64,000 nt of DNA from the NCBI GenBank assembly GCA_023425025.1, contig JAFADG010000032.1:1-64000 (forward strand), in the 5' to 3' direction. Below are positions 17,035 to 25,729 of the stretch, one piece after another. The translations under genes and the position numbers were made by a program. The notes under the pieces are model-generated. The model saw only the letters and a program-made list of their open reading frames with translations, was not told the DNA's origin and did no database searches. Numbering within the stretch: the first letter of the stretch is position 1; the number at the start of each line of letters is the position of its first letter. This stretch comes from Bacillota bacterium (GTDB taxonomy: Bacteria > Bacillota > Clostridia > Christensenellales > Aristaeellaceae).

Positions 17035-17055
17035 CTACTGCATTTTATTCAGTAG
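17035..17055. promoter_or_regulatory. Candidate PadR operator
   Basis: CTACTG (17035-17040) and CAGTAG (17050-17055) form a dyad with a 9-nt centre, right where transcription from the promoter at 17063-17091 should start, between it and padR. Confidence 0.55.
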
Positions 17056-17062
17056 CAAACAC

Positions 17063-17099
17063 AGTATAGCACCCTCCCACACGGTATGCAAGAGGGTGC
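17063..17099 (-). promoter_or_regulatory. padR promoter overlapped by an inverted repeat
   Basis: On the minus strand TTGCAT (17086-17091), 17-nt spacer, TATACT (17063-17068). An inverted repeat GCACCCTC/GAGGGTGC (17069-17076 and 17092-17099) brackets the spacer and -35 box. It may be a second operator or a weak terminator of the upstream kinase gene. Confidence 0.65.
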
Positions 17100-17117
17100 C
17101 AAAGATTTAATCCATTT

Positions 17118-18515
17118 CTAATGAAGCACCGGAAGCTTTACCGTAAAAACGCTGCCCTGGCCGGGCTCGCTCGCAACAAAAACGTCTCCCCCGTGCTCCC
17201 GGGCGATTTTCTGCACAATGCTCAGGCCTATGCCGCTGCCGCCGGTATGCCGGCTGCGGGAAGGATCGGCGCGGTACAGATAATCAAAAATATAAGGCAA
17301 ATCCTTTTCATCGATGCCGATGCCGGTATCCTTCACTCGTATAACCGCCGTATCGCTTTCTTCTGTAAGCGAAACATGAATGCTGCCGCCCACCGGCGTA
17401 TACTGCACGCCGTTTGCCAGAAGGTTGACCAGCACCTGCTTTAACTCATCCCTGTTTCCCATAACGGATACAGACTCAAGATCGCTTGTCAAACCAATCT
17501 GCTTCTCCGCGCAGACGGGCTGGAACTGATTCAAGCAGTCCTGAACCAAATCCTCCAACGCAACCTGATCCATGCTGTGCTTTGGGCCTGCATCATACAG
17601 CCTGGCCAGCTCCTCCAGCTTCTCCAGCATGCGGTTCAGCCGCTGAATCTCTTCATAGCAGCTGTTCAAGCGCTGGGGTGTCGGTTCCCATACGCCGTCC
17701 TGAAATGCCTCCAGGTTGGCCTGCAGCACCGAAAGCGGTGTACGCAGCTCATGGGCATAATCCCGGACCACCCGTTCCCTGGCTTTTTGCTGTTCTTCCA
17801 GCGTCTTGGAAAGAAGATTCACGCTGCCGGAAAGATCCTTCAATTCTTTCGCGTACGGATGCGCAGGCGTATAGGGCGTGTAATTGCCCTGTGCGATCAG
17901 GCTTGTATGCTCGCCGATTTCCCGGATGGGCTTGACGATGCCCCTGGCCATCAGGTAGCCGAAGCCCGCGGCCAGCAGCGTGCAAAATATGCCCGCGATC
18001 AAAAAGATCACATCAATTCGTTGTATGAAATCCAAATCTGTCTGGGTGTAAAAGTACGGGCCGCTGTAGCCAAACCGAAGCACGCCCAAGGTCGCGCCAT
18101 TTACCTCCAGCGGATATTCCATCTCCATATACGTGCCCTTGTAGGAGGCGTCGCGCATGGAGGTAATGCACCACACGTCATACAGCTTGCTTTGACAGGC
18201 CTTGGTATCACTGCAGTGAATGCAGTATACCTGCCGCTCCCGGTCATCCCAAACGGACAGCACCAGTCCTTCATTGAGCATGGCATAGCCAAGCTCCGTA
18301 TAATGAATGTGCGCAAGATCCGTTTTCAAAAGCTGCTCTTCAATCGTTTTGACAACGTTTTGTGCCGTCTGCTCCCGCTGTTTTACCACATATGCCTGAA
18401 AATGGTTGCCCATCAAGGTGTGCGTCACCAGCAGCAATATGCCGATCAGCGTCAGAGATACGGCCCCATAGGTCAATGACAGCCGTGTTTTCAGGCTAAG
18501 CATCCGCTTTGCCAT
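17118..18515 (-). CDS. Sensor histidine kinase (OmpR-partner type)
   Basis: A 465-residue membrane kinase: helix about 12-35, an extracytoplasmic sensor (about 36-165) with clustered cysteines (YCIHCSDTKACQ and VWCIT), a second helix, HAMP, HisKA with the phospho-acceptor His in RDYAHELRTPL, and HATPase motifs (NLLANGVQY, DTGIGI, GGSGIGLSI). The cysteines in the sensor could respond to redox or metal, which is inference. ATG 18515 follows GGAGGAAAGG and overlaps the response-regulator stop by 20 bp, so the pair is coupled. Confidence 0.9.
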   Translation of the reverse strand: MAKRMLSLKTRLSLTYGAVSLTLIGILLLVTHTLMGNHFQAYVVKQREQTAQNVVKTIEEQLLKTDLAHIHYTELGYAMLNEGLVLSVWDDRERQVYCIHCSDTKACQSKLYDVWCITSMRDASYKGTYMEMEYPLEVNGATLGVLRFGYSGPYFYTQTDLDFIQRIDVIFLIAGIFCTLLAAGFGYLMARGIVKPIREIGEHTSLIAQGNYTPYTPAHPYAKELKDLSGSVNLLSKTLEEQQKARERVVRDYAHELRTPLSVLQANLEAFQDGVWEPTPQRLNSCYEEIQRLNRMLEKLEELARLYDAGPKHSMDQVALEDLVQDCLNQFQPVCAEKQIGLTSDLESVSVMGNRDELKQVLVNLLANGVQYTPVGGSIHVSLTEESDTAVIRVKDTGIGIDEKDLPYIFDYLYRADPSRSRHTGGSGIGLSIVQKIAREHGGDVFVASEPGQGSVFTVKLPVLH

Positions 18516-19206
18516 CCGCCTTTCCTCCAAACCGGTACCCTACGCCCCGCACGGTGAGGATATACTTGGGCTCATCCGTCTTATCCTCCAGCTTGGCGCG
18601 CAGGTTTTTTATATGAGAGTCAATGGTGCGTTCAAACCCTTCATAGGAATAGCCAAACGCGCAAAGGATCAATTCTTCGCGGGTGAACACCTTCAAGGGC
18701 TGGCGAATGAACGCGGTCAGAAGCTTGAACTCATTGGGCGTCAGCATAATTTCCCGACCGGCCCGCCATACCTGATACGGGACGGCATCCACCTTCAGGT
18801 CGCCGCCGTTATAGGTCACGGCGGAAGCCGCGTCCGGCGGCCCGAAGCGCCGGAGCAGCGCCTCCAGCCTGGCGACCAGCTCCCTGGGCCGGAAGGGTTT
18901 GATCACGTATCCGTCCGCCCCCAGGGTAAGCCCCTCCACCACGTCGTTTTCACTGCCCTTGGCCGTGAGCATCAGCACCGGCACATCAGACAGCCGGCGG
19001 ATGGCTTTTAGAACCTCGTCGCCCGGCAGCTCCGGCAGCATCCGGTCCAGCAAAACGGCGTCCGGCCTTTCCTTTTCAAACACCTCCAGCGCCGCCTTGC
19101 CATCGCCGGCTGAAAGCGTTTCATAGCCGGCGTGGTTCAAATATGCCTCGATCACGCTGACTATTTTCTCTTCGTCTTCCACGATCAGGATTTTTGCTTT
19201 TCCCAT
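18496..19206 (-). CDS. OmpR-family response regulator
   Basis: A 236-residue regulator with a receiver domain (VEDEE, phospho-acceptor in AVLLDRMLPELPG, LTAKG, KPF) and a winged-helix DNA-binding domain (LTPNEFKLL, RTIDSHIKNLRAKL, VRGVGYRF). It partners the kinase encoded immediately downstream. ATG 19206 is preceded by GGGAGG. The promoter region (19207-19270) contains GATAAT and the palindrome TGACGCGTCA (19231-19240), a possible autoregulatory site. No target genes are identifiable beyond neighbours. Confidence 0.92.
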   Translation of the reverse strand: MGKAKILIVEDEEKIVSVIEAYLNHAGYETLSAGDGKAALEVFEKERPDAVLLDRMLPELPGDEVLKAIRRLSDVPVLMLTAKGSENDVVEGLTLGADGYVIKPFRPRELVARLEALLRRFGPPDAASAVTYNGGDLKVDAVPYQVWRAGREIMLTPNEFKLLTAFIRQPLKVFTREELILCAFGYSYEGFERTIDSHIKNLRAKLEDKTDEPKYILTVRGVGYRFGGKADGKADA

Positions 19207-19389
19207 GGTTCCTCCCTGTGGTCCATGTACTGACGCGTCATTATCCCACGCGTTTATGGAGAATGAATGAAGCCGACGCCGTCCATAGAAAATAGCTGCC
19301 CTCCATGCCAATATAGCATATCCAAAGCGCATTCTCAACAGCATGGCCCCGAGGCGGGCAAAAATCCGCTTGCGCGGCCGCAGCAAACC

Positions 19390-19427
19390 AAAAAAATCGG
19401 CAGTGTACCGCAAGGCACGCCGCCGAT
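19390..19427 (-). terminator. Terminator of the chemotaxis operon
   Basis: On the minus strand ATCGGC pairs with GCCGAT (19422-19427 and 19396-19401) with further imperfect pairing inside and six Ts following (19390-19395). It lies 65 bp after the MCP stop. Confidence 0.75.
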
Positions 19428-19492
19428 GAAAGCTTTTTATTCAGACGCCCAGGATATCCATACCGGAAAAGGGATCACATGCCATGCCCGGC

Positions 19493-21280
19493 TCAGTACT
19501 TTCCAAACCCGGACAATGCGGCGCCCGAATCGGGCCCATCGGACTTGTGTGGCTTGCTTTGCAGTGAAATCGTTGAAACCTCTTCCCCCTCATAGCCGGT
19601 ATCCAGCCTGAACTTCCCAACCTCTTCCTGAAGGGTGGCGGCCTGTGCGGACATTTCCTCACTGGTTGCGGAGTTTTCTTCCGCGGTGGCGGCATTCGTC
19701 TGTATAACGGAGGACACTTGATTCAACCCCAGCTTGACCTGTTCGATAGCGGCCGCCTGTTCACTGGAAGCGTGATCAATTTTGACAATGCTCTCATTGA
19801 CCAGATTGGCTTTCGCTTCAACATTCTCAAGGATCAGCGCGGTTTGCGCGGCAACCTGGGCGCCTTCCGCCACTGTGGCCGTAGAACGCTGGATCAGCTC
19901 GGCCGTTTTCTTTGCCGCCTCGGCAGACTTGGCGGCCAGGTTGCGCACCTCATCCGCCACAACGGCAAAGCCCTTGCCCGCGTTGCCGGCCCTGGCGGCC
20001 TCAATCGCGGCGTTCAGCGCCAGAATGTTGGTCTGGAAAGCAATATCCTCTATCACCTTGGTGATGTTGGTGATCTGTTCGGATGCGGCGCCGATATTCG
20101 TCATGGCTTCCGTCAGCTGCTTCATATGTACGCTGCCATCCCTGACATGGGCAACCGCCTGCTCCACATGTTTCGTCGCCGCTTTTACGTTGCTGGAATT
20201 CTCTTCGGCCTGATCGGCGATTTTGTTAACGGAAGCGCTCAGTTCTTCCACGGAAGAGGCCTGTTCGGTGGAGCCGGCCGCCAAAGCCTGCGCGCCGCCG
20301 GCCACCTGGGCAGCGCCCGTACTCACCTGTTCAGCCGCCACATGAATGGTCTTGAGCGTATGGTTCAAGGAAGATACGGTACCCTCAATCGCCTGCTTAA
20401 TGGCCTCAAAATCACCAATGTAATCCAGGTCTACATTTACCCGCATGTCACCCTGGGCCAGCTGTGTCAGCTTTGCGGTAATATCCTGAATATATGCGCT
20501 GAGCAGCGCATTGGTCTTTTTGATGCTCTTGGCCATGCTGCCCAGCTCGTCCCGGCTGTCATAGTTGATTTCTTCCCGCAGATTTCCCTTTGACATTTCC
20601 GCATAAACGCGTTCGATCTCAGAAACAGGATTCATGATCGACCTTCTGATAAACAGTACCACCAGCACCGACAGCAGCAAGGACACGGCGCCGGCGACAA
20701 GCAGCACGATCCTTGCAAAGGATGTGGTATTATCGCCCTCTATTGCCTGCTGCCGCTCATTCGCTTGCACAATGACGGTGAACTCGTCGATGATCGATTC
20801 AATTTGCGCATGGGACGGCGCATACTGGTTGATGAACAGATCCTTGACCTTGGTCAGGTTGTACATGGAGTTTGCGGCCAGCAGGTCAGCTATCTGAACC
20901 CTGATCTTGCCGGAATCCTCCACCAGCTTTCGGACATCCTGGATTTTCGCGGCAAAACTGTCGTCTTGCTGATTCTTTTCATACAAATCCAGCGTAATTC
21001 TGATATTGTCGGCGTCTGCCTGCGCCTTATCCAGCTGTTCCTTGATGCTGGCGGCGTTATCGGAGATATATGCCCCCAGCAGGTGACGCTGGATGGAGGC
21101 CATGTCCCTTTTGATGGACCACAGGTAGTTGGCGTTGGGGACGGTAAAATCGCCATACAGATCCAGTTCCTTGGACAAAGTCGCTACGCTCGTAAAGGAC
21201 ATAGCGGTAGAGAGAATCATCATTATGAGAATGATGCCAAAGCCTGCGATAAGCTTTTTGCTGATGGAGAGGTTCTTCAT
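19493..21280 (-). CDS. Methyl-accepting chemotaxis protein
   Basis: A 595-residue MCP. A first membrane helix (about 10-30), a helical-bundle sensor of the 4HB type (about 31-190), a second helix (191-212) and a HAMP region lead to the cytoplasmic signalling domain with the hairpin tip AFQTNILALNAAIEAARAG and DEVRNLA. There is no C-terminal CheR/CheB tether pentapeptide. As the last gene of the che operon it is likely the dedicated receptor for this array. The ligand is unknown. Confidence 0.93.
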   Translation of the reverse strand: MKNLSISKKLIAGFGIILIMMILSTAMSFTSVATLSKELDLYGDFTVPNANYLWSIKRDMASIQRHLLGAYISDNAASIKEQLDKAQADADNIRITLDLYEKNQQDDSFAAKIQDVRKLVEDSGKIRVQIADLLAANSMYNLTKVKDLFINQYAPSHAQIESIIDEFTVIVQANERQQAIEGDNTTSFARIVLLVAGAVSLLLSVLVVLFIRRSIMNPVSEIERVYAEMSKGNLREEINYDSRDELGSMAKSIKKTNALLSAYIQDITAKLTQLAQGDMRVNVDLDYIGDFEAIKQAIEGTVSSLNHTLKTIHVAAEQVSTGAAQVAGGAQALAAGSTEQASSVEELSASVNKIADQAEENSSNVKAATKHVEQAVAHVRDGSVHMKQLTEAMTNIGAASEQITNITKVIEDIAFQTNILALNAAIEAARAGNAGKGFAVVADEVRNLAAKSAEAAKKTAELIQRSTATVAEGAQVAAQTALILENVEAKANLVNESIVKIDHASSEQAAAIEQVKLGLNQVSSVIQTNAATAEENSATSEEMSAQAATLQEEVGKFRLDTGYEGEEVSTISLQSKPHKSDGPDSGAALSGFGKY

Positions 21281-21371
21281 TCGCCCATGACTCCTTTTGT
21301 ATTAGTTCTGCGGGAACACACGTGCCGTGCCCCTCTTTAGCAGAATAATTCTTTTCAGGAAAAACGCCGGT

Positions 21372-22157
21372 TCACTTCCGCCTGTCGATCAGAACAAGGT
21401 CCATAAATTCGGACGCGGTGATCTTGACGGGCATCCGCCCCGCTTTGTTGAAGATGAGGTACGTGCCGTCCGTCGTCACGCTCTTGAAGACCCCCTCATC
21501 CCGGAGCATACCAAAGCGTATGGTGTTCAGCCGGGATCGGAAGTCGAAATGAATGGTTGTGCCCGTTTCCATGGTCACATCCAATTGATAATCAGGCAGT
21601 GCTTTTACGTTTTTGAAGTATCCTTCGTCCGGCTTTCCCATGCCTTGGACCGGCGCGGCAGCGTTTGGGGCATTCTTCTGCCGGCCTTGCCGGCCAGGGC
21701 CTTTCCCCTTGGCGGCCGGCTCGATAGCGGGCGCTTCCTGCCTGGGCGCAGGCGCCGTTTCTCCTTCGATCAGGCCCAATTTGCCCATCACTTCGATCAG
21801 CTTTTTGGTGTCGATGGGCTTGGCCGCATAGGCCTCGCAGCCGTATTCAAAGGCCGTGCGCACCAGCATCGCATCGGCCAGCGCGGTCGTCATAATAATT
21901 TTGACCCGCTTTTCTTTCGCGACGCCATACTGTTTTTCCAAATCCCTGACCGCCTTGAGGGTTCTGACACCGTCCACCTTGGGCATCATGATGTCCAGGC
22001 AGATCAGCTGATAGGGGTCGTTGTCCTTGAGCGCCATCAAAAAAGCATCGATGGTCTCAAGGCCGTCCACCACCAGATCACAGTCGCCGTACTTCCCAAG
22101 AAACTTGCTCAAAAAATTGCGGCTTACGAGATCGTCCTCTGCTATCAGAATCCTCAT
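21372..22157 (-). CDS. Response regulator with DUF2442-like C-terminal domain
   Basis: A 261-residue protein. Residues 1-125 are a receiver domain (AEDD, phospho-acceptor Asp55 in CLDIMMPK, MTTALAD, KPI). Residues 126-178 are an Ala/Pro-rich linker. Residues 180-258 (YFKNVKALPDYQLDVTMETG, then FKSVTTDGTYLIF) resemble the DUF2442 fold. The ATG overlaps the TGA of the PAS kinase gene (ATGA), marking it as that kinase's partner. The output domain shows no DNA-binding motif, so a protein-level role within the chemosensory complex is more likely. The DUF2442 match was made by eye. Confidence 0.8.
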   Translation of the reverse strand: MRILIAEDDLVSRNFLSKFLGKYGDCDLVVDGLETIDAFLMALKDNDPYQLICLDIMMPKVDGVRTLKAVRDLEKQYGVAKEKRVKIIMTTALADAMLVRTAFEYGCEAYAAKPIDTKKLIEVMGKLGLIEGETAPAPRQEAPAIEPAAKGKGPGRQGRQKNAPNAAAPVQGMGKPDEGYFKNVKALPDYQLDVTMETGTTIHFDFRSRLNTIRFGMLRDEGVFKSVTTDGTYLIFNKAGRMPVKITASEFMDLVLIDRRK

Positions 22158-24202
22158 ACCTGGCCCTCCTTAAAACGATTGTCGAATTCGTGAATGATCT
22201 TCATGCAATAGTCCTTTGCCGTATCCCACTTCTGCTTTCTCGCGGCAAGCTCGGCCTTGAATGCCGCCTCGGTCAGATGGTCCGCGTTGATGCGGAGGGC
22301 CATTTTTTTCACGCGGTGCACCGCATCCTCCAATTGGATCCATTTGCTGCCGCGGATGACATCTTTCATGCGCTGAACCGCTTTTTGAAGGTCCTCCATC
22401 CCGCCGGCCGTCTCATCGGCGGCACTATCGGGCGTCTCAAACAGAATCTCTCCGTCCGCGTTCAGCCTGACGCGGCTGTACTTTTCAGCAGGCGCCCTTT
22501 CCGCCCCGCCCGGCTGCGCCCTTTCCTCCTGCGGTTGGGAAGCGAAAAGCTGAGGCAATTCCAGCGCATTCATGATAATGGGCGAAATCGGCGCTTCATT
22601 TTCCAGCGCTACACCGCCGGCCTGCTCCATCTGTTCACTGCCGATAAAGAAGCTGACCGTCAGCCGGAAGGCGCTGCCCTTGCCCATTTCACTCTGGGCC
22701 GTAAGGTCGCCGCCCATCAGCTCGGCCAATTGCTTGGAGATGGCAAGCCCCAACCCCGTTCCGCTGTGGCGCCTGGTAATCGAACCGTCCACCTGGCTGA
22801 AACGTTTGAAGAGCATATCCATCTTTTCGGGGGAGATGCCGATGCCCGTATCCAAAACGCAAAACTCCAGCTCGGCCTTCTGCCCGCTTTCGCCCATCTT
22901 GCGCGCCGATATCATGATATGGCCGGTATCGGTGAATTTGATCGCGTTGCCGATCAGGTTGTTCAATATCTGGCGCAGCCGGTTCGGATCGCCGCTGACA
23001 TGCTTTGGCAAATCACCGGAAAACGCAAAACGCATCGCCAGCCCTTTTTTGTCGCACAAAACCGTATGTATCTTTACGATCTCATCCAGCAGCGCCGGGA
23101 GATTGAAACGCACATTGGCAATGGATATCTTGCCGGCCTCAATTCTGGAAAAATCAAGAACGTCGTTGATTACGTGCAAAAGCGTGTTGGCGCTTTGCTT
23201 GGCCATTTGAATGTAATCTTCCTGCTCCGCGTCGGGCTGCGTCATCAGCAGCAGATCCATCATCCCAATCAGGCCGTTCAGCGGCGTTCTGATCTCATGG
23301 CTCATGTTGGCCAGGAACTCGCTCTTTACACGGTTGGCCGACTCCGCCTCATCCCGGCCCCGCTGCAGCGCCGCCTCATGGTTTTTCTGCTCGGTAATGT
23401 TTTCAATGGCGATAACGATCTGCTTTTCGTCGGAGACGGCCAGGGGAATAAAATGAAACTTCAGCCAGAAGCATTTTTCCTCAGTCTCGCACAAATAGGA
23501 GCGGCGCAGCACCACGTCCTTCATGCTCACTTCATCCAGTATGGCGGATATGATGTTGCCGCGAATTTCACAGTCGGCGCAGCTTTCGCCGTTTCCGCAC
23601 CCTTCGTCATAGCTGCAGGTGCAGCGCAAGCCATCGCCGAAGCGCTCTCCGATAACGGATGCTTCCTCTGTCTGAAACATATCCAACAAGGGTTTGTTGA
23701 CCCACTTGACAATGCTGTCCCCATCCACCAGCAGCGCGCCGATGGGCAGGGCCTCCAGCACATTTTTCAGGTTGTTTTTTTCCTTGCGGATCTCTTCCTC
23801 TATGGTTTTGATGCGGTCGATATCCCGGAATACGACGACGACCCCGTCCATCCGGCCATCCTCGCCGCGGATGGGCGAACAGCTTGCCGAAACAAACAGC
23901 AGCTTGCCCCCTTTGGTGATCAGCGCGGAGTAGTTTTGAAGGCCCTCCGCCTTGCCGTGCGCAAGCACGGACAGCACCGGGTTGGGAAGAGGTACCCCGG
24001 AAAAATAATCCACAAGCACAAAAATCCGGTCAAAAGGTTTTCCTGCCGCTTCGCTTCCGCCAAAGCCCGTCAGCTTTTCACCCGCGGCGTTGATATAGCG
24101 GATCCCACCGTTTGTATCGGTAATGATCACGCCGTCGCCGATGCTGTTCAGGGTGGCCTCCGTGAATCTTAACCGGTCCGGCGCAGGCATGTTCGAAAGC
24201 AA
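22154..24202 (-). CDS. PAS-domain sensor histidine kinase of the chemotaxis operon
   Basis: A 682-residue cytosolic kinase. PAS domain 1 spans about 10-130. PAS domain 2 (about 145-270) holds five cysteines in a CxC-x5-C-x5-C-x2-C array (194-211). HisKA has His302 in MSHEIRTPLNG, and HATPase shows NLIGNAIKF, DTGIGI and GTGLGL. A C-terminal segment (about 600-682) looks like a helical Hpt remnant. The start is TTG 24202, 8 nt after AGGAGG; GTG 24211 lies inside that site and ATG 24190 is too far. It shares the operon with cheD and the REC protein. Confidence 0.88.
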   Translation of the reverse strand: MLSNMPAPDRLRFTEATLNSIGDGVIITDTNGGIRYINAAGEKLTGFGGSEAAGKPFDRIFVLVDYFSGVPLPNPVLSVLAHGKAEGLQNYSALITKGGKLLFVSASCSPIRGEDGRMDGVVVVFRDIDRIKTIEEEIRKEKNNLKNVLEALPIGALLVDGDSIVKWVNKPLLDMFQTEEASVIGERFGDGLRCTCSYDEGCGNGESCADCEIRGNIISAILDEVSMKDVVLRRSYLCETEEKCFWLKFHFIPLAVSDEKQIVIAIENITEQKNHEAALQRGRDEAESANRVKSEFLANMSHEIRTPLNGLIGMMDLLLMTQPDAEQEDYIQMAKQSANTLLHVINDVLDFSRIEAGKISIANVRFNLPALLDEIVKIHTVLCDKKGLAMRFAFSGDLPKHVSGDPNRLRQILNNLIGNAIKFTDTGHIMISARKMGESGQKAELEFCVLDTGIGISPEKMDMLFKRFSQVDGSITRRHSGTGLGLAISKQLAELMGGDLTAQSEMGKGSAFRLTVSFFIGSEQMEQAGGVALENEAPISPIIMNALELPQLFASQPQEERAQPGGAERAPAEKYSRVRLNADGEILFETPDSAADETAGGMEDLQKAVQRMKDVIRGSKWIQLEDAVHRVKKMALRINADHLTEAAFKAELAARKQKWDTAKDYCMKIIHEFDNRFKEGQV

Positions 24203-24215
24203 CAGAATCACCTCC

Positions 24216-24686
24216 TTACCGGAAAATCGGCTGCCGGCTGACCTCGATTTGACCTGTCTTCACATCCATGGCAAGCGTTCTGCTGTCGCCGCCGCGCAGA
24301 TCCTCTTTGAAAATCGCCAGCCCCAATTTGCCCAGCGCCTGCTTGACCGCATGGATGTTTTTTTGCCCGATGTTGAAGATGTCCTGCTCCATAATGGAAT
24401 CGGCGCCGCCAAATAATTGGATTTGCAATTCTTCCTTGCGGCAGCCGTATTTGTAGCACATATCGCCGATCATAAGCGGCACGCCGGTTTCCGCGAAGTA
24501 GCCCGCCCTATCCCTGCCATCCATATGGCTAAGCGGCGTGGGAAGAACCACGTGTATCATTCCTGCAATGCGCCGAAGCGGGCTGTATGCCGTAACCGCC
24601 ACGCAGGACGCCAGGGAAAAGGTGCGCAGAATATCGTCTTCCCGGTTGGTAATCGTATAATCCCCCATGCCGACAACAAGTTCCAT
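24216..24686 (-). CDS. cheD: Chemoreceptor glutamine deamidase CheD
   Basis: A 156-residue CheD, which deamidates glutamines of MCPs and in many Gram-positives binds CheC. The catalytic Cys lies in FSLASCVAVTAY, the His in GMIHVVLP, and the Thr/Ser in the GGDSRTLAMDV stretch; the FGGADS motif is clear. No cheC is present in the window. ATG 24686 follows AGGTGA at 6 nt; a GTG at 24695 overlapping the cheB stop is an alternative start. Confidence 0.93.
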   Translation of the reverse strand: MELVVGMGDYTITNREDDILRTFSLASCVAVTAYSPLRRIAGMIHVVLPTPLSHMDGRDRAGYFAETGVPLMIGDMCYKYGCRKEELQIQLFGGADSIMEQDIFNIGQKNIHAVKQALGKLGLAIFKEDLRGGDSRTLAMDVKTGQIEVSRQPIFR

Positions 24687-24691
24687 TCTGT

Positions 24692-25723
24692 TCACCTGCT
24701 GAGCATATCCGTAAGTATCTGGGGGATATGTCCCAGCGAAGCCTGCTTTTCCACAGCGCCCAGGTCGTAAGCCACTTTGGGCATGCCGTACACCACAGAA
24801 GACGCCTCGTCCTGCCCGATGGTCCTGCCGCCTTTGCGGCGCATGGCCAAAAGCCCCTTGGCGCCGTCATAGCCCATGCCCGTCAGTATAATGCCTACGG
24901 CGCATTCCCCCGCTTCCCGGGCGACAGACTCAAAAAGCACATCCACAGACGGGCAGTGGCCGTTGACCTTTTCGCCGGCAAAGCATTCCACCTGATACCT
25001 TCTGCCGATCTTTTTGATCCGCATATGCTTGTCGCCGGGCGCCACCAGCACTTTGCCGGGCGCCACATAATCGCCCGTTTCCGCTTCCTTTACGGTCAGC
25101 GCCGTCTGGTTGTTCAGCCGGTCGGCAAACATTTTGGAGAAAACGGGCGGTATGTGCTGCACGATAACGATGCCCGGAACGGTAGCGGGCAGCGCGCTTA
25201 ACAGGCTGTAAATCGCTTCGGTGCCGCCGGTGGACGCGCCGATGGCGATAATGCCCCCCGCGTCGCAGACCATATTGCCGCTCACCCGGCTGACAGGGGC
25301 CCTCTCCGGTCTTTTAAAGGGTGTCTTTACCGCCGCGGAAGCCTTGATCTTCAAAATCAGGTCTTTGATAAAGGCGTCAACGCTTCTTTGCGATTGAACA
25401 TCCGGCTTGGCCACAAAATCCACCGCGCCGGCCGCCATGGCTTCAAACACCGCGTCACTGACGGCGCTGACCATGACCACCGGTACAAAGTACTGGGGCA
25501 ATAATCTGCGTACAAATTCTATCCCGTTCATTTTGGGCATTTCCACGTCGCAGGTGATCACATCCGGGTGTGTTTCCAATATTTTATCCCTGGCTTCAAA
25601 AGGATCGCCGGCAAAGGCGATGACTTCAATCTGTGCGTCGGCGCTGATGCCCCTGGCGATCATTTCACGGGACAAACGGCTGTCATCCACGACCAGCACT
25701 TTGATTTTTCTCAATTTTTCCAT
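24692..25723 (-). CDS. cheB: Protein-glutamate methylesterase CheB
   Basis: A 343-residue CheB. The receiver domain has Asp59 in TCDVEMPKMNG. The C-terminal methylesterase has the triad Ser164 (GASTGG), His190 (VQHIPP) and Asp286 (GMGYDGA). It removes methyl groups from MCPs and adapts the receptors together with CheR. It ends overlapping the start region of cheD and begins 7 bp after cheR, so all three are cotranscribed. Confidence 0.96.
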   Translation of the reverse strand: MEKLRKIKVLVVDDSRLSREMIARGISADAQIEVIAFAGDPFEARDKILETHPDVITCDVEMPKMNGIEFVRRLLPQYFVPVVMVSAVSDAVFEAMAAGAVDFVAKPDVQSQRSVDAFIKDLILKIKASAAVKTPFKRPERAPVSRVSGNMVCDAGGIIAIGASTGGTEAIYSLLSALPATVPGIVIVQHIPPVFSKMFADRLNNQTALTVKEAETGDYVAPGKVLVAPGDKHMRIKKIGRRYQVECFAGEKVNGHCPSVDVLFESVAREAGECAVGIILTGMGYDGAKGLLAMRRKGGRTIGQDEASSVVYGMPKVAYDLGAVEKQASLGHIPQILTDMLSR

Positions 25724-25729
25724 TTACAC

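Noticed and set aside
22190..24172. 660-codon plus-strand open frame
   Set aside because: It is antisense to the PAS kinase, whose motifs are intact; the translation is rich in His/Arg/Gln with no domain, as expected from GC-rich third positions.
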